From NCBI GenBank assembly GCA_963693285.1, contig OY848917.1, forward strand, positions 10,602,192 to 10,666,191: a DNA stretch of 64,000 nt. Direction: 5' to 3'. Below are positions 23,679-35,820 of this stretch, in pieces; positions within the stretch are counted from its first letter, which is position 1; each line of letters begins with the position of its first letter. Both the position numbers and the translations under genes were made by a program. The stretch is from Xestospongia muta. Lineage: Eukaryota > Porifera > Demospongiae > Haplosclerida > Petrosiidae. The notes under the pieces are model-generated. The model had not been told where the DNA came from. It searched no databases and worked only from the letters and a program-made list of their open reading frames with translations.

Positions 23679-26600
23679 GAAACAAATACCATAAGTTTTG
23701 TATTATCAATGAGACCTTTCCAAAATAACTTCAAACATGACTCTAGGTAACATCTGAAACCTTCAGCTAAAAATGTAGGGTTACTTCTTTGAACTCTTTT
23801 AATAATAAAAATTTCTTCATTACAAGGATGGTGGTTTTCTATTGTTGAAATAATAAAAAGCACTAATGACTATATTAGCTTACTCTGATAATTTGTCAAA
23901 TCCAGTAAAATCAATGTCAGAATCAAAAAAGCTCTACAAATCATTCTTATCTAAAGAAATATCATTAATCACACTGTATGAGAATAGAACATGAACATCA
24001 AATGTAAATCTATGAAGACATACCCATACCATTACTAGTGGTGACACAAGTAGTATATCTTAGATTGTTTACCAAAAAATCTCTTGAATAACTCAATTAC
24101 AAAAACAAACAACAGAAAAGGAGTCATACAAGAAAATTACCACTGCCAATATACAAACTAGACCACTCTACAGGTGAACTGAACAACCAATACAAGACAT
24201 TAAATACTACTGAACAACCGATACAAGACATTAAATACTAACTCCAAAAACCACATTACATCATAGAAGAATTTATCCTTGATGAAATACCACATTTCCT
24301 CATCCTTAACTCAAAAACACAAACCTTACTATAACAAATACCCAATATTCAATAATTATTTTTTTAAAAAATAAAATCACTTTCAGGAGGTCAACTTGGT
24401 TGAATCGAACAACATACTTGCATATTATTTGATGACATATCAACTTGAGACACAATGGAATTTGAAAGTTTGCTAGTAGATATGAGTGCTATAACTGGAG
24501 AATTCTGTTCAGTGAACAAGTTAGAATTAACTATTGGTTGAATAGTCATGTCTGCAAAAACATTATCAGAGTTCATTTTTTGTGTCAGAGTCTGTACTAG
24601 TAGCTGTCTCAATGTCTATTGCACTATATCTTCTTCTAACACTATATATATGATGACTAACTGTATTTAGCCAATGCCTAACTTTATGAGGTAAGACAAA
24701 CGATATGTAATGTTTAACACCGTTCCTGACATCTACTTGGAACCAGTTGCTCAAACATTTCAGCTAAAAATAGTATTTTTAACCCAAAAAGAAAAGTTAT
24801 TTCAAGCTATTGTTTCATGTTATATTAACTGATGTTATTACTGTAGTTTTACCCAATAGAAAGATCATTTTGAACATGTTGACAGGTCTTTAATTTTAAA
24901 TTAAATGAAATGAAAGTTCAAGAAGTGATTTTTACTTTAGATATCAATAAATGAGGTAATCAAGGTAATCAACTAATCAGTGAAATTCTTAATCCCAGAA
25001 TATTATAAACATGAATAATTATCTTGACGCTGTGTTCTTTGTATTTACCTTCAATGCATCTTCTGACGTAAAAAACAATGGACTTGGGTGCATAGTGTAT
25101 AAGTACACTATGAAATGATTCTAATGATGATGTTTAATAGGAAGGAGACAAGCGAGTGATGTCTTTCCAGAGCAAATTATTAGAGATTAAAGCTGACAAT
25201 TTTTTAATTGCTTCAGTATCTGTTAAAATTATGTAGTGGCACAGTGAGAGTACATTATACCTCAAACACAGACTCTCATTAAGGAGATTTAATGGCAATG
25301 GTTGACTTAATATTTTTCTATTTCATATTGTTGGCTTCCAATGATAGGTAACTTGCTTTCATAGCTATGATCTTATATCACTTACGTCTCTTGAACTACT
25401 TCTTGTTTCCGGTTTAACCACTCAATTCTCCATAACAGCACTGTGGAAAATGTTCACTATATCCTCTGTGAACATTGTGAAAGTGATTATCCAGTGATAA
25501 CCATTTTCCTTTCACCACTTCATCATTTCCATTTGGTGTCAAAGCTACAGAACAATATAAATGGTTGAACACACTCTTTTCCCATTCTCCAATTATTTCA
25601 CACCCCCTTTGTTTTGGCAGTACGTTAACCTTGATGTATGAGTAAAGTAGGAAATTACTTCAAATTAATTTAGCTAGCCAGAAAGATGCTGACCTTTGGA
25701 AACATGTCATACATCATGGTAATGCTTTTTCATATATAAAAATTAATGCATCTTTACTTCCTTTCTTTGGTAAAGGGTTTATATTAGACAAATAAAACAA
25801 CCTTTTGTTTCTGGTTATCATCACCTTAAATGTGAAAACACCAGACATTAATGTACCACCTCATTATTAATCAAAAAATCCAACATCGTGTTTCATTTGC
25901 TCTATTTAAAGACTTTCTGTCTGTTTTCCAGACATACTAGTGTTACAAAATTTTGTAATAGCTGGGACCCATGTATTTGTCTAACAGCTCGTGGCAGGTT
26001 TAAAAAGGCCTGTCCCTTCGAGAGTGAGATCAACCTCTTGCTCAAGCTCACAGTGAAAAAGGAAGAATAGACAAATGAAATTATAAGAAGCCAATCAGTA
26101 TAATTTTGCTAAACACTTAGTAAATGATTCTTTAAACTTAACATCTTTATAACATGTCATGTAGTGAAATGATGTAGTTACTATCCAACCTGGTTGGTTG
26201 AAATAGCTTTTAGTGTTGTCAATCATTCTTTGTCTCATTCATAGAAGGTGGATCAGCTAGAAATAGTGTATACTTAGTCTTTTCACATAGCTTCTTTGTA
26301 GTTGATTATATATTTATAATAGAATATTTGCACTAATTTCATCAGAGTCATGTAAAAACATCTTCACAACTCTTTATGAATGTCTGTCAAGATAAATACA
26401 ACACAATCTCTTCGCATGGATTTTTAACCAATTTTTTTGTAGCAATAACATATTTGAGATAGAGGAATGCTATCATCAGCAGTGTCCCTGAGTTGAGAAT
26501 AACGAGTCAGAGGTAAAGTCTTTTTTGTGCATTCCACGTTTTGATTTTAGGGGTTAATACCCTTCACTATGACTATTCTGTGTGGCCTAATTATTCAATA

Positions 26601-28440
26601 ATTTTTCCCAAAGGCCCAGCAGTCAAATTAAAACTTGTATTTCACATTGTAAGAAACATAAATAAGCACTTCAATCAGAAGTATAAGAATACAAAACCAC
26701 ATTGAAAGCACAATAAAGTAGAAAACACCTTTTGACAGTCTTTGGCCTGTCATACATTCTAATTAACGTGAGGCAAGTCACATATCCAGAAACTTTCTAT
26801 CCAATATCTTTCATAAAATCATATTTTTTGATTTAATTTTTGCAACTTCAGTACAAAACTCTTTAGTTGGCTTTTTATAAAATAAGTGCATTTGAACCAC
26901 AAGTTCTTGAGCTATTTCACAACGAGTATCTCTCACCATGGGATAGCTTTCATTCCAGTTCTGTTGGTTTGTTAATCCATTCCATAATAAATGGCCTCCA
27001 TGTATCTGGTATTTTAAATTTACACTTCATTTTAAAAGCAGAAAAAGCAACAGAAATGTTATCGCATTAACTGTTTTAAAAGCAGAAAAAGCAACAGAAA
27101 TGTTATCACATTAACTGTAGCTGGGAGCACTGTGTAAAAAGGCTGTTTTAAGTTCGAAAATATTGTATAAAAATAGTACTATTACATTAGTATAAACATG
27201 TTTTAGTGCTACTTATAATAAGTAAAAACTATAGCATATAACAGCTTATAGAAGACACTTAAATATGTTTTTATAACATACTATTTCACTGTTTTATGTA
27301 TATATGCATTATAACATGTCTATACTATTTTAAAAACTATCCTATAAATTGGATGTTGTTATAGGACAATGCTATACCATTCATCATATCAACATCTGTT
27401 GATGTTATTTGGATAATGATTTTTTAATGATTTGATACATGAAGATAAGAAATTTATATCAATATTGAAATATGAATCAACCCAACAGTTCAGAATGATA
27501 ATAATACAATCTTTTGACTTACAATGACAAGAGTAATTAAATTATTTAGTTCTCATCACCATTGGACAATTCATTTTCAGAGTTCTTTTCAAAATCATTA
27601 TTTCATCAATTTTAATTCTGTCATTAGGACTATTTGTAGAGGCATCATTAGGGCTAATCTCCTTCATCAATGTAGGAAGTTCTCAGGAATTGGCTTATTG
27701 ACCCCATTGCAGTAAATTCTCTTCTTAGCCAGCTGTGATGTGATGTGATGTAATGAATTTCAAACTTTATTCTTGACACACAATATTCAATGTCATCATA
27801 AACTTCACTGATCTGTTCTACATAACTGTGTCTTACTATGGAACCTAAGAAACCTAGCTTGACACATGATGTCACATTGGATATCTATGCCCAAGTTGCA
27901 ATAAACTCTTGTGTATTCCGCTTTTCACCATCATCAATACTTTCCACGTCTTTATTACCCTGGATATGTTCAGAGAAGCATTATTTAGAACATAAAGATG
28001 GTGAATCTGAGTTGTCAGCCAGTACATTTGTTTATAAGCACCATTTCACAACCACTAATATGTACAAAAATACCACATATAATGATAAGTCTGCATTACA
28101 ACTGAGCATCATCAAACAAGCTCATGTGAGTCATTCGATAAGAGTGATTCTGCCCCTGAGGTCTATAATAAAGTAGTCTCACCTTCTGCAGATAGTAATT
28201 CCAATGTAAGTTCAGGTTTTGAAGAAGTGTACACATCATCTATGGCAAAGACAAGTTGTTGTTTTGAGGTTGTTGCTGTTTGGCCTTACCTTTCTTCATT
28301 TATTCCTGTTTCTAGGTTTCTTTCACATTGTACAATAATCAATGATGCAACCATGCAGCTTATTTTTGGCCAACAAAGTTTGCTTAATTATTTCAGTCAA
28401 AAGACATGCCATTTTTGATTTTTAATCTATAGTACAGTGT
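23679..28440. other. Long FBH1 intron segment without recognised genes
   Basis: Several short frames exist (24754-24391 on -, 25888-26070 on +, 27838-28176 on +) but none shows a domain, repeat or splice-supported extension. I see no transposon protein. The only structure I can point to is the 44-base direct duplication at 27030-27117. Confidence 0.45.
27030..27117 (+). repeat. 44-bp direct tandem duplication
   Basis: Two adjacent copies of a 44-base unit beginning ttttaaaagcagaaaaagca, differing at one base (tcgca versus tcaca). This indicates recent duplication. Confidence 0.9.
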
Positions 28441-28454
28441 AGTTTTGATGTAAT

Positions 28455-28910
28455 GATGAAATGATTACAATATCATGATAATTAGCCCCTTTTTGCGTGT
28501 GGACGCATAGCAAGGGTACTGTAGTTTGTCAGTGTGTCTGTGTGTGTCTGTGTGTGTCTGTTACTGTGCAAATGGCTTTGACCTGCTTTAACTCAGCAAA
28601 CATGGTACTGGTAGCCACCAAACTATAGTGGACGGTAGTAAAACTTCTGCACATCTTAAGAATACAGCTAAAAGGAGCGTCAAATGAACAAAAAGCTTTA
28701 AAAGTTTGAAAACCTTTGAAAAAAAGTACAGCTTTCAGTGAAGACTTGAGAATTCAATAAAAAAAACCTGCTGCGTACAGCTTGACATTTTCCAACTTTT
28801 TAAAGTGAGAATTTTTGCAAAAATTCTTCTTCGGAAATTTATGACAGTTTTACTAACTTTGGGAGTTATCTTTGTTGATACATTGAGCGTGAACTAAAAA
28901 TACTAGCACC
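28455..28910. repeat. Older repeat hosting Gypsy 2, with (GTCTGT)n stretch
   Basis: Non-coding segment with a short GTGTCTGTGTGT tract at 28531-28560. Gypsy 2 is inserted at its right end; the sequence resumes at 33118 with the duplicated gcacc. The continuation (33165-33240) matches 2891-2965, which suggests the host sequence is itself a dispersed repeat. Confidence 0.45.
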
Positions 28911-29068
28911 TGTTTTAATTCTACTAAGACCGAGTTTATTAGTACAACATATATATTTAAAAGAACAATAACTCAACAACTGTAGACTGAACTAAACTGA
29001 ATTTACATGACAATATATAGTGAACATTTATGTAAACATTACATCATAGGTTTATACAAGTTACCACA
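28911..29068 (-). repeat. Gypsy 2 3' LTR
   Basis: 158 bases, TGTTTT...TACCACA, matching 32960-33117. Confidence 0.95.
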
Positions 29069-29079
29069 TTTCCTCCTTT

Positions 29080-30195
29080 TTAAGTTCGAATTAGTGGAGC
29101 AAATGTTTCAGGCGGTTTTCGATTTCGATTTGATTTTCTAACTGGTGAACCCACTACTGGTGTTGGATTTTCAGGTGTCAATTGAGTAGGCACTGTTGGT
29201 TCCACACGATCCTCTTGAGCTTCTGAAACTTCTACCTGATTAGGTTGAGGTCTTTCTTGAGGTGTGGTATCTATTATTGACCAATCCTCTTGAGTTGATA
29301 ATGTAGTTTGTGACTCTTCTGAAAATCTTCTTTGAAGATGGTCAACATGACGTCGTAAAGTCACGCCACTTTCAGTTGTAACTTCATACGATAAAGGTCC
29401 AGTTATTTTAGTTACCTTCACTGGTATCCACATAGATCCATGAAAATTCTTTGCAAACTATAGATCATCCAGTTTAAACTTTCGAGGTTCTTTGCCAGAG
29501 ATGGGTTTCTCCTGTTTCTTCTCAACATCTTCTGACATATCGGGATGTAGTGCATCTAAACATGTTCTTATCTTCCTCCCCATTAGGAGTTGAGACGGGG
29601 AAAGTCCAGTAGTAGTCTGGGGTGTTACCCTATACTGAAGTAAAAATCTAGATAAACGTACATCAATTGGACCATCCATTTTAACAATTGTACTCTTGAA
29701 AGTTTGAACTGCCCTTTCAGCAAGTCCATTGGAGGAGGGATGGTAAGGTGATGTGAAAATGTGTTTAATACCATTCTGAGTTGTAAATTGCTTGAATCCC
29801 TCGCTTCGAAAACCTGATCCGTTATCTGACACCAACTGTTCCGGTATGCCATGTGTGGCTAATAATGAACGAAGTTTAACAATGGTGCTCACGGCAGAAC
29901 TAGAGTTCACTATTTCAACATCAATCCATTTGGAATGAGCATCTATGACCACTAAAAACATTTTGCCCATGAAGGGACCAGCATGGTCGATATGTATCCG
30001 TGCCCAAGGTCTAGAGGGATACTCCCATGGGTGGAGAGGAGCTTTACTAGGAGACGGTCTATTCACTTGACACATATTACATCCTCTCACTCTCTTCACA
30101 ATATCATTATCTATACCTGGCCACCAAACATATGAACGACTGAGGCTCTTCATTTGACTGACTCCAGGGTGAGTGTCATGTAGTTGATTCAACAC
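29080..30195 (-). pseudogene. Gypsy 2 integrase and C-terminal tail
   Basis: The frame 30195-29458 begins in the HHCC zinc-binding domain (H...HPGVSQMKSLSRSYVWWPG, then C..C). It continues with the catalytic core: Asp in ARIHIDHAGPFMG, Asp in IPEQLVSDNGSGF, Glu in NGLAERAVQTFKS, and ends after LSPSQLLMGRKIRT. One stop later the frame 29433-29080 carries the tail (WIPVKVTKITGPLSYEV, a small beta-barrel-like segment, then a basic end). The integrase core is intact in this copy. The zinc-binding N-terminus is probably missing a few residues before 30195. Confidence 0.9.
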
Positions 30196-30484
30196 CAGTG
30201 ACTGACCAGGTGGAGGTATGATTACTCGTGATTCCCATAAGACACACCCTTTGACGATGCTGAGTTCATCTCGACGGTTAAAGTATGACTTGAAATCTTA
30301 ATTGTCAACAATGTTTGGCCATCCATGTAATACAAAACGATGAACTCGAGATAAGATTGGATCCTTTTCTGTCCAATTCTTTATTTGGTTAGCAGTGACA
30401 ATTACTTCTGAGAGTTGATGAATGAGTAGTTCCACTGATTCATCTTTACTTGACTCGGGTATAGTCTCTGGTAAAGGGAGTCTA

Positions 30485-30862
30485 CTACCAACGTTGAATC
30501 CTTGATGAAGCCATCACTGGTATCAGACGGGTTTCACTGAATAAATATTTGAGTGGTTGGTGGTCTGAATATATTTTGAACTTTCTTCCTGATAAATATT
30601 GGTGTAGTTTCTTCACAGCAAAAATAATTGCTAGGGCTTCTTTCTCTAATTGCGAATACTTCTTCTCAGCTGGTGAGAGAGTTCTAGCAATGAATGCAAT
30701 TGGTTTCTCTGATCCATCGTCCATCTTATGAGCTAAAACTGCTCCTAAACTATACTGTGAAGCATCACACGAAAGTATGATCTCCTTCTGACAATCATAA
30801 TGCACGAGGAGTGTGGATGATTGAAGCAACTGCTTGGCTTTATTAAATGACTCTTCTTGCAA
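30485..30862 (-). pseudogene. Gypsy 2 RNase H
   Basis: 125 codons with [58 protein letters not shown] and [14 protein letters not shown], the RNase H pattern that follows Gypsy reverse transcriptases. The active-site Asp, Glu and second Asp are visible. A short interruption before it separates it from the reverse-transcriptase thumb frame. Confidence 0.9.
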
Positions 30863-30868
30863 CTTCTT

Positions 30869-31713
30869 TCAGGACCAGTTTACATCTTTCCTAAGTAACT
30901 GATACAGTGGAGACAAAAGAGTAGATAAGTGAGGCAAGAATTTAGAGTAATAATTGAGCAAACCTAAAAACGACTTTAATTCTGTCACATTTCGAGGACG
31001 TGGGGCTTGTTTAATTGCTCTGACTTTCTCCTCTGATGGATGCAAACCCTCCTGATCGATAACGTGACCTAAGTATTCAACTGACGGTGCAGCGAATGTA
31101 CATTTGTGTCTCTTCAATGTTACTCCAGCCTCTTCTAAATGATTCAGTACTCTTGTCAGGTTCTCAAGGTGCTCCTGTTGACTTTTTCCAGTTACTAAAT
31201 GTCATCAATATATGCAACCACTCCTGGTAATCCTTGCAACAAACTCTCAATTGTTCGTTGAAAAATGGCAGGGGCAGAAGAGATACCAAAAGGAAGTTGT
31301 TCGAACTGAAATAAACCCTTCTGTGTGTTAATGATAGTAAACTTTTTGGAATCCTCTTCTAGTACAATTTGTTGATACGCATGAGAAAAGTCTAGTTTAG
31401 AGAATACCTTTCCTCCCGAAAGAGCTGCAAATAGATCTTCCACTCGGGGAAGAGGATACTCTTCTAGTTTGGAGACTGCATTGACTGTCACCTTATAATC
31501 TCTACAAATACGTATACTCCCATCTGACTTGACAACTGGTATGATTGGGGCAGCCCTATCGGAAAATTGAACTGATGAGATAACTCCAGCTTTGAGTAGA
31601 CATTCTAGTTCTCTATCTACTTTGTCATGTAACGAGTAGCGGACTGGGCGAGGTTTAAAATAACGAGGTTGAGCATTGCTGGGGACACGGATTTTGGCTT
31701 CCATACCCTTCAA
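30869..31713 (-). pseudogene. Gypsy 2 reverse transcriptase
   Basis: The frame 31713-31195 contains the fingers and palm: LLKAGVISSVQFSDRAAPII, SIRICRDYKVTVN, FSKLDFSHAYQQI (first catalytic Asp), LPFGISSAPAIFQ and ending YIDDI (catalytic pair). A stop follows, then 31117-30869 continues with the connection (CTFAAPSVEYLGHVIDQEGL, LKSFLGLLNYYSKFLPHL). All reverse-transcriptase motifs are present in order. Confidence 0.93.
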
Positions 31714-31728
31714 CTTCCCCAGCTCGGA

Positions 31729-32934
31729 TCAAAAAAAACAAGAATGTTTCTCAATGACTTCATCCAATGGTGAGTTGATACGAAAGCTTTTGATAATCTG
31801 CCAGTCGAGTTTGATTCTTTTCAGCCAATTACGACTGAACAAACTCACGCCTTTGCCCTTAATTACAAAAATTGGAAGTGTAACAGTTTGTGTCTGGTAT
31901 TTAACCTTGACGTTTGCACTTCCCAGAACTTCTAACGAGTGCCCTGAATACGAAGTGAGAGATGCATTGCTAGGGCGGAGCTGAACTGAGGAGGACAGTA
32001 CTGAGTTGAATGTGTCTTCACTAATGACAGAGACTGAAGCACCTGTGTCCAACTCCATGTCTAACTTGTGACCATTTACTTCCACGGCTAGCTTGATTGG
32101 GTCTGACCTAGAGGAAAAAGAATAAATCATGAATAAATTATTAGATTCTTCTGGAGTGAATTCTTCCGGAAGTGATGACTCCTCCTTGTTTACAGAGTGC
32201 AGGCCCCTTGCTGGTCTTCCTTTGAACTTCTGAGACTTTGTGGTAGGGCTCCGACACACCTTAGAGATGTTGCCAGTCTTGCCACAATTGTGACATTTTT
32301 CTTTGATGAACCGGCACGCCCACGCCGCATGCGGACCACCACAACAAAAACATACAATGGTGGACGACCTCGGGTTAAATGTATTTTGTCGTCTTGTAGT
32401 TCGATGGACTTCTTCTTTCTTAGTTTCTTGCTGCATTAAGTGAGCATGTTTCTTGGCACCTTCTAATCCTGTAGCTATCTCGACTGATCGATCGAAGGTA
32501 AGATTATCTTCCTCCGTAAGTAGACGACTTCCGATATATTCATGCTGTAGACCACACACGAATTTGTCACGAAGAGTTTCATCTGACGATGCCTTCTTGA
32601 AGTTGCAGCGTGCTGCCAACTTACGTAAGTCTGCAATGAAATCTGCTATACTTTCTGACTCTTTCTGGTGTCGACAACCAAATTTGTACCGCTCTGCTAT
32701 AATAGAAGACTTGGGGTTGAAATGTTTCTGTAGTTCAGCTTCAAGTGTCTCAAGAGTCTCTTGCTTCGGTTTCTCGAAAATGTTTGCCAGAACGGCTGTA
32801 AGAAAGACTGACTTCTTCCTATCCTCTGGGATGTCATTGACCTTCATGAATAGTTCGAAACGTTGCATGTATCTTGTAACACTGTACTTTGATGGGTCGA
32901 ACTGTTCCAATAGTCCACTGATAAGCGCTGCCAT
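31729..32934 (-). CDS. Gypsy 2 gag and protease
   Basis: A 401-codon open frame starts at an ATG (32934) only 25 bases inside the 5' LTR. Residues about 1-170 are a helical capsid-like region (YMQRFELFMKVNDIPEDRKK, CRHQKESESIADFIADLRKL). About 195-230 hold two zinc knuckles (CFCCGG...H...C and CHNCGKTGNISKVC, the second with Asn instead of His). About 295-320 hold an aspartic protease site, LDTGASVSVIS. Near the end NWLKRIKLDW is the usual protease-to-reverse-transcriptase link. It is uninterrupted, unlike the pol frames after it. Confidence 0.93.
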   Translation of the reverse strand: MAALISGLLEQFDPSKYSVTRYMQRFELFMKVNDIPEDRKKSVFLTAVLANIFEKPKQETLETLEAELQKHFNPKSSIIAERYKFGCRHQKESESIADFIADLRKLAARCNFKKASSDETLRDKFVCGLQHEYIGSRLLTEEDNLTFDRSVEIATGLEGAKKHAHLMQQETKKEEVHRTTRRQNTFNPRSSTIVCFCCGGPHAAWACRFIKEKCHNCGKTGNISKVCRSPTTKSQKFKGRPARGLHSVNKEESSLPEEFTPEESNNLFMIYSFSSRSDPIKLAVEVNGHKLDMELDTGASVSVISEDTFNSVLSSSVQLRPSNASLTSYSGHSLEVLGSANVKVKYQTQTVTLPIFVIKGKGVSLFSRNWLKRIKLDWQIIKSFRINSPLDEVIEKHSCFF

Positions 32935-32959
32935 CTCTTTTACCTCTCGTCGCCAAATA

Positions 32960-33117
32960 TGTTGTAATTCTACTAAGACTGAGATTATTAGTACAACATA
33001 TATATTTAAAAGAACAATAACTCAACAACTGTAGACTGAACAAAACTGAATTTACATGACAATATATAGTGAACATTTATGTAAACATTACATCATAGGT
33101 TTATACAAGTTACCACA
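32960..33117 (-). repeat. Gypsy 2 5' LTR
   Basis: 158-base LTR. The primer-binding region just inside it reads TTTGGCGACGAG on the minus strand, close to the equivalent stretch of Gypsy 1. Confidence 0.95.
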
Positions 33118-33164
33118 GCACCATAGCTAACTTTTACTAAGAAGTTGGAAAGTATTGAACTTTT

Positions 33165-33240
33165 GTCAATTAGAGTGCAAAGTACCCAGTAAACAGCAAA
33201 GCTTTTTTCCCTTTCATTGAAAAGAAATCTTGAGTCATCA
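33165..33240 (+). repeat. Dispersed repeat core, copy B
   Basis: Matches 2891-2965 in the same orientation and lies directly after the Gypsy 2 insertion. Confidence 0.6.
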
Positions 33241-34159
33241 TACATCATCCTCAACTCTTTGCTTTTGTACATCATTCATCATTATTTGTATTATTTTTAT
33301 TATGATCAGTCTATCATTTCCATTCCTTTATATAGCATTCAGACTTACGCACACATAAACCTGCCCTGACCAAGATCCACCTATGTACTTAAGTCTGACC
33401 AAGCAAGCCTCTCCTATGTACATTATTTAAGGCACTTAATAGTTAAACAAGCCTGATGCAGCACTATGCTGGTCATTTAACTAACTTCTTTGTATTTTGA
33501 TTATTAACCTCGCTGCAGGTGGGCACTTAAGTGAGGTTACTGTAGTTGATATAGCTTACTATAAACTTGATATTTAATACATTGAACATTTTCTTTTCAA
33601 ATCTTTTCTTTCTTCTTTAATAACTTCCTTAACAATTTCTGTTTCATATGTTGCCATCATTTCTTGTATCGTAATTCCTAAAGTTAGTGGAACCGTTGTT
33701 GCTGCAAAGTGAAGAAAATTGTTCAAGTAACAAATTAAGTCAATCACTTGCTCAAACCTACTGAGCAAGTATGTTTCCAGAAATGAGCATTGTTTACTTT
33801 GGGCTGGAGTATAGATGTGTAAATTTTTTTTATTGTTAAAAAGGCTGTTACAAATTGTTATACATAGACGGTACGATACGTTGCACCCAGTTTTGGGTTA
33901 AAAATACTTTATTAATAATAGTAATGAATATAATTGAGTAAAACCGAGCCTACTATTAATATAATTGAGTTTCTTTTATAATCTCATACCTGGATCACTT
34001 TGGGTGGATCAATTTCCATTTGACTAATTAGATTTCTTCAGATCTTGTTCGCATTGACCAATCAGATTTCTTCTTATTTTTGATGCACTTGCTGACAGTC
34101 TTCAACTTGATCTGCAATCTCTTCAGCACATTATCCTGTTACATTATCCTGTTACATTT

Positions 34160-34262
34160 CTGTAGCACAAAGTGCAGGTAGTTCAGTGGTAAATGAGAAA
34201 GTGCATCTGCATTGGCATTTTGAGACCCCTTTCTGTCTTGAATTGTAAAGGTATAAGGTTGC
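34160..34262 (-). pseudogene. Gypsy pol fragment (end of RNase H)
   Basis: The minus strand reads QPYTFTIQDRKGSQNANADA, then LSHLPL, the N-x-x-ADALSR-L-P motif that links RNase H and integrase in Gypsy elements. Nothing adjoining is in frame. Confidence 0.7.
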
Positions 34263-34906
34263 AACATCAAAATTCACTGCATGAGTCGAGTATTCTTGTA
34301 AAAAAAGTCTCATGGAGAAGCTAAATTTGTTGTATGGGCATTGTCATAAAGTCTATCTTGGACACTTAATGAACTACTGTTCTAGAGGCCCTCATTAAGT
34401 GTACAATGGAGTCCATGTGAAGTGTATCAGCCACACTTATATAATTATTATTGATGGAAGTGAAGTAGAGAAATGAATACTTCTCAAATAGTGTCTTGAG
34501 GTTGTATTTATTATCTACTATCTCTTGACGTCTCATTGGAAATGTGAGTCTAATAAGTTCATTCACTATCTGTGAAGTATAATGTAGAGTTTATATTAAT
34601 ACATTTTTAAATGTATTTCCAACAAAGAACACATCTACAGGTATAGTAGGATTATATAATGGGGATCGAGAACTAGCAATTTCTGATAAATGTAGCTTTT
34701 CTTTTTCCTTGTAGGCATGTGATTTAGATTTACATTTGTTGTTTCTATCTCATCTAAATTCCTTGAAGGAATTCTTTAATGATTTAACAGTAGCACCCTA
34801 CACACACACTCAACAAATGTTATAGAATAAATGCAATCAAATTGCGTGTGGAGTTCCATAAAAGTGCATACTAGATTTTCATACTTGCAGTAGTGGGATA
34901 TCGTTT

Positions 34907-35104
34907 TTATAATAACATAGCTGATAATACCATGGCATTAAAATTTGCTCTTGCACTTCGTGTTTTAAGAGCTCTTTCAACATCAGTGGGAAAATGTTGA
35001 GGTAAAGGAAAGGGGTCAGGTAATGGTAGCTTGTCTTCCTCCTCTTTCTTAATTAACTTTCTCTTCCTGATTGGGGATTTAATTGTCTCAACAGTTGCCT
35101 CCAT
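34907..35104 (-). pseudogene. N-terminal fragment of the same unnamed protein family as 15.3-16.1 kb
   Basis: After a lysine-rich start, the frame reads LPLPDPFPLPQHFPTDVERA and continues LKTRSARANFNAMVLSAMLL. In the family I recall, this is followed by Y-K-RYPT; here a TAA replaces the tyrosine and KRYPTTAS follows. No function is known to me. Confidence 0.45.
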
Positions 35105-35820
35105 TACAGGAGGATGATCATCAAAGTCACACTTTATCCATTAGGGAGCCAGCTTGATCTTCTAAATCCAATAGTTGTTGTAGGATATTCTTAGTTATAC
35201 ATGATCATGCAATGTGATACACAGCTGAGCCTATTTTAATTTGGTATCTGCTGAGAAACTTACACTATCATTGACAATCATGACACAATTCAAGGTATAT
35301 CAATTGCCTTGAGGTTTCTTTCAGTCACAGAATGCAATCATTACTAAGATTCACATATTCTTCCCAGTCACTGATATTTCTGAAAGGTAACATCAATACA
35401 AGTGTTATTGACATAATTAAAGCCTTCAGGAACACTTTTCTAAGATAGGATAGATCACATTCAGTTTTGTCAACAGGAACAATGAAAACTTGTATTTATT
35501 TCTGGATGGCAAAGAACTTATTGGACATGATGAGCATGAGGCACTGAGTTTACTCAATACGTGCCAGTTGAAACAGCTTTATGTAGGTGGAGCAAGTATA
35601 GGGTTTGTTTACTGTCTTTGTCTCTGTATAGACTGTCTTGGATTAATGTTTGTTGTACAGTGCATGAGCGTATCTAGGATTATTGGTATAGTAGGGCTCA
35701 TTAATGTTCTTATTTAATAACTATTAATTAATTACTATTACTAGTTATAACAAAGGCATTTTAGCATTCTTGTGTACTTGTGCAAATTTAATAACTAAAC
35801 TTGGAAGTTTATCCCACAAC

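Larger units (their letters stand above)
28911..33117 (-). mobile_element. Ty3/Gypsy element 2, full-length with 158-bp LTRs
   Basis: LTRs 28911-29068 and 32960-33117 are both 158 bases, with 4 mismatches by my count. The insertion is flanked by a perfect 5-base duplication, gcacc (28906-28910 and 33118-33122). The minus-strand order is gag, zinc knuckles, protease, reverse transcriptase, RNase H, integrase, C-terminal tail: a complete set of domains in Ty3/Gypsy order. Several stops or shifts divide the pol frame, so this copy is probably inactive although young. Confidence 0.95.

Noticed and set aside
27838..28176. 112-codon + strand open frame
   Set aside because: No domain, no splice evidence and low-complexity surroundings; chance opening cannot be excluded.
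28531..28560. Possible CRISPR-like or structured tandem repeat
   Set aside because: It is only a short GTGTCTGT microsatellite; no spacer structure. No CRISPR array exists in this eukaryotic window.
32453..33034. 193-codon + strand open frame
   Set aside because: Antisense of the Gypsy 2 gag frame and 5' LTR; serine/arginine-rich composition is typical of a shadow frame.
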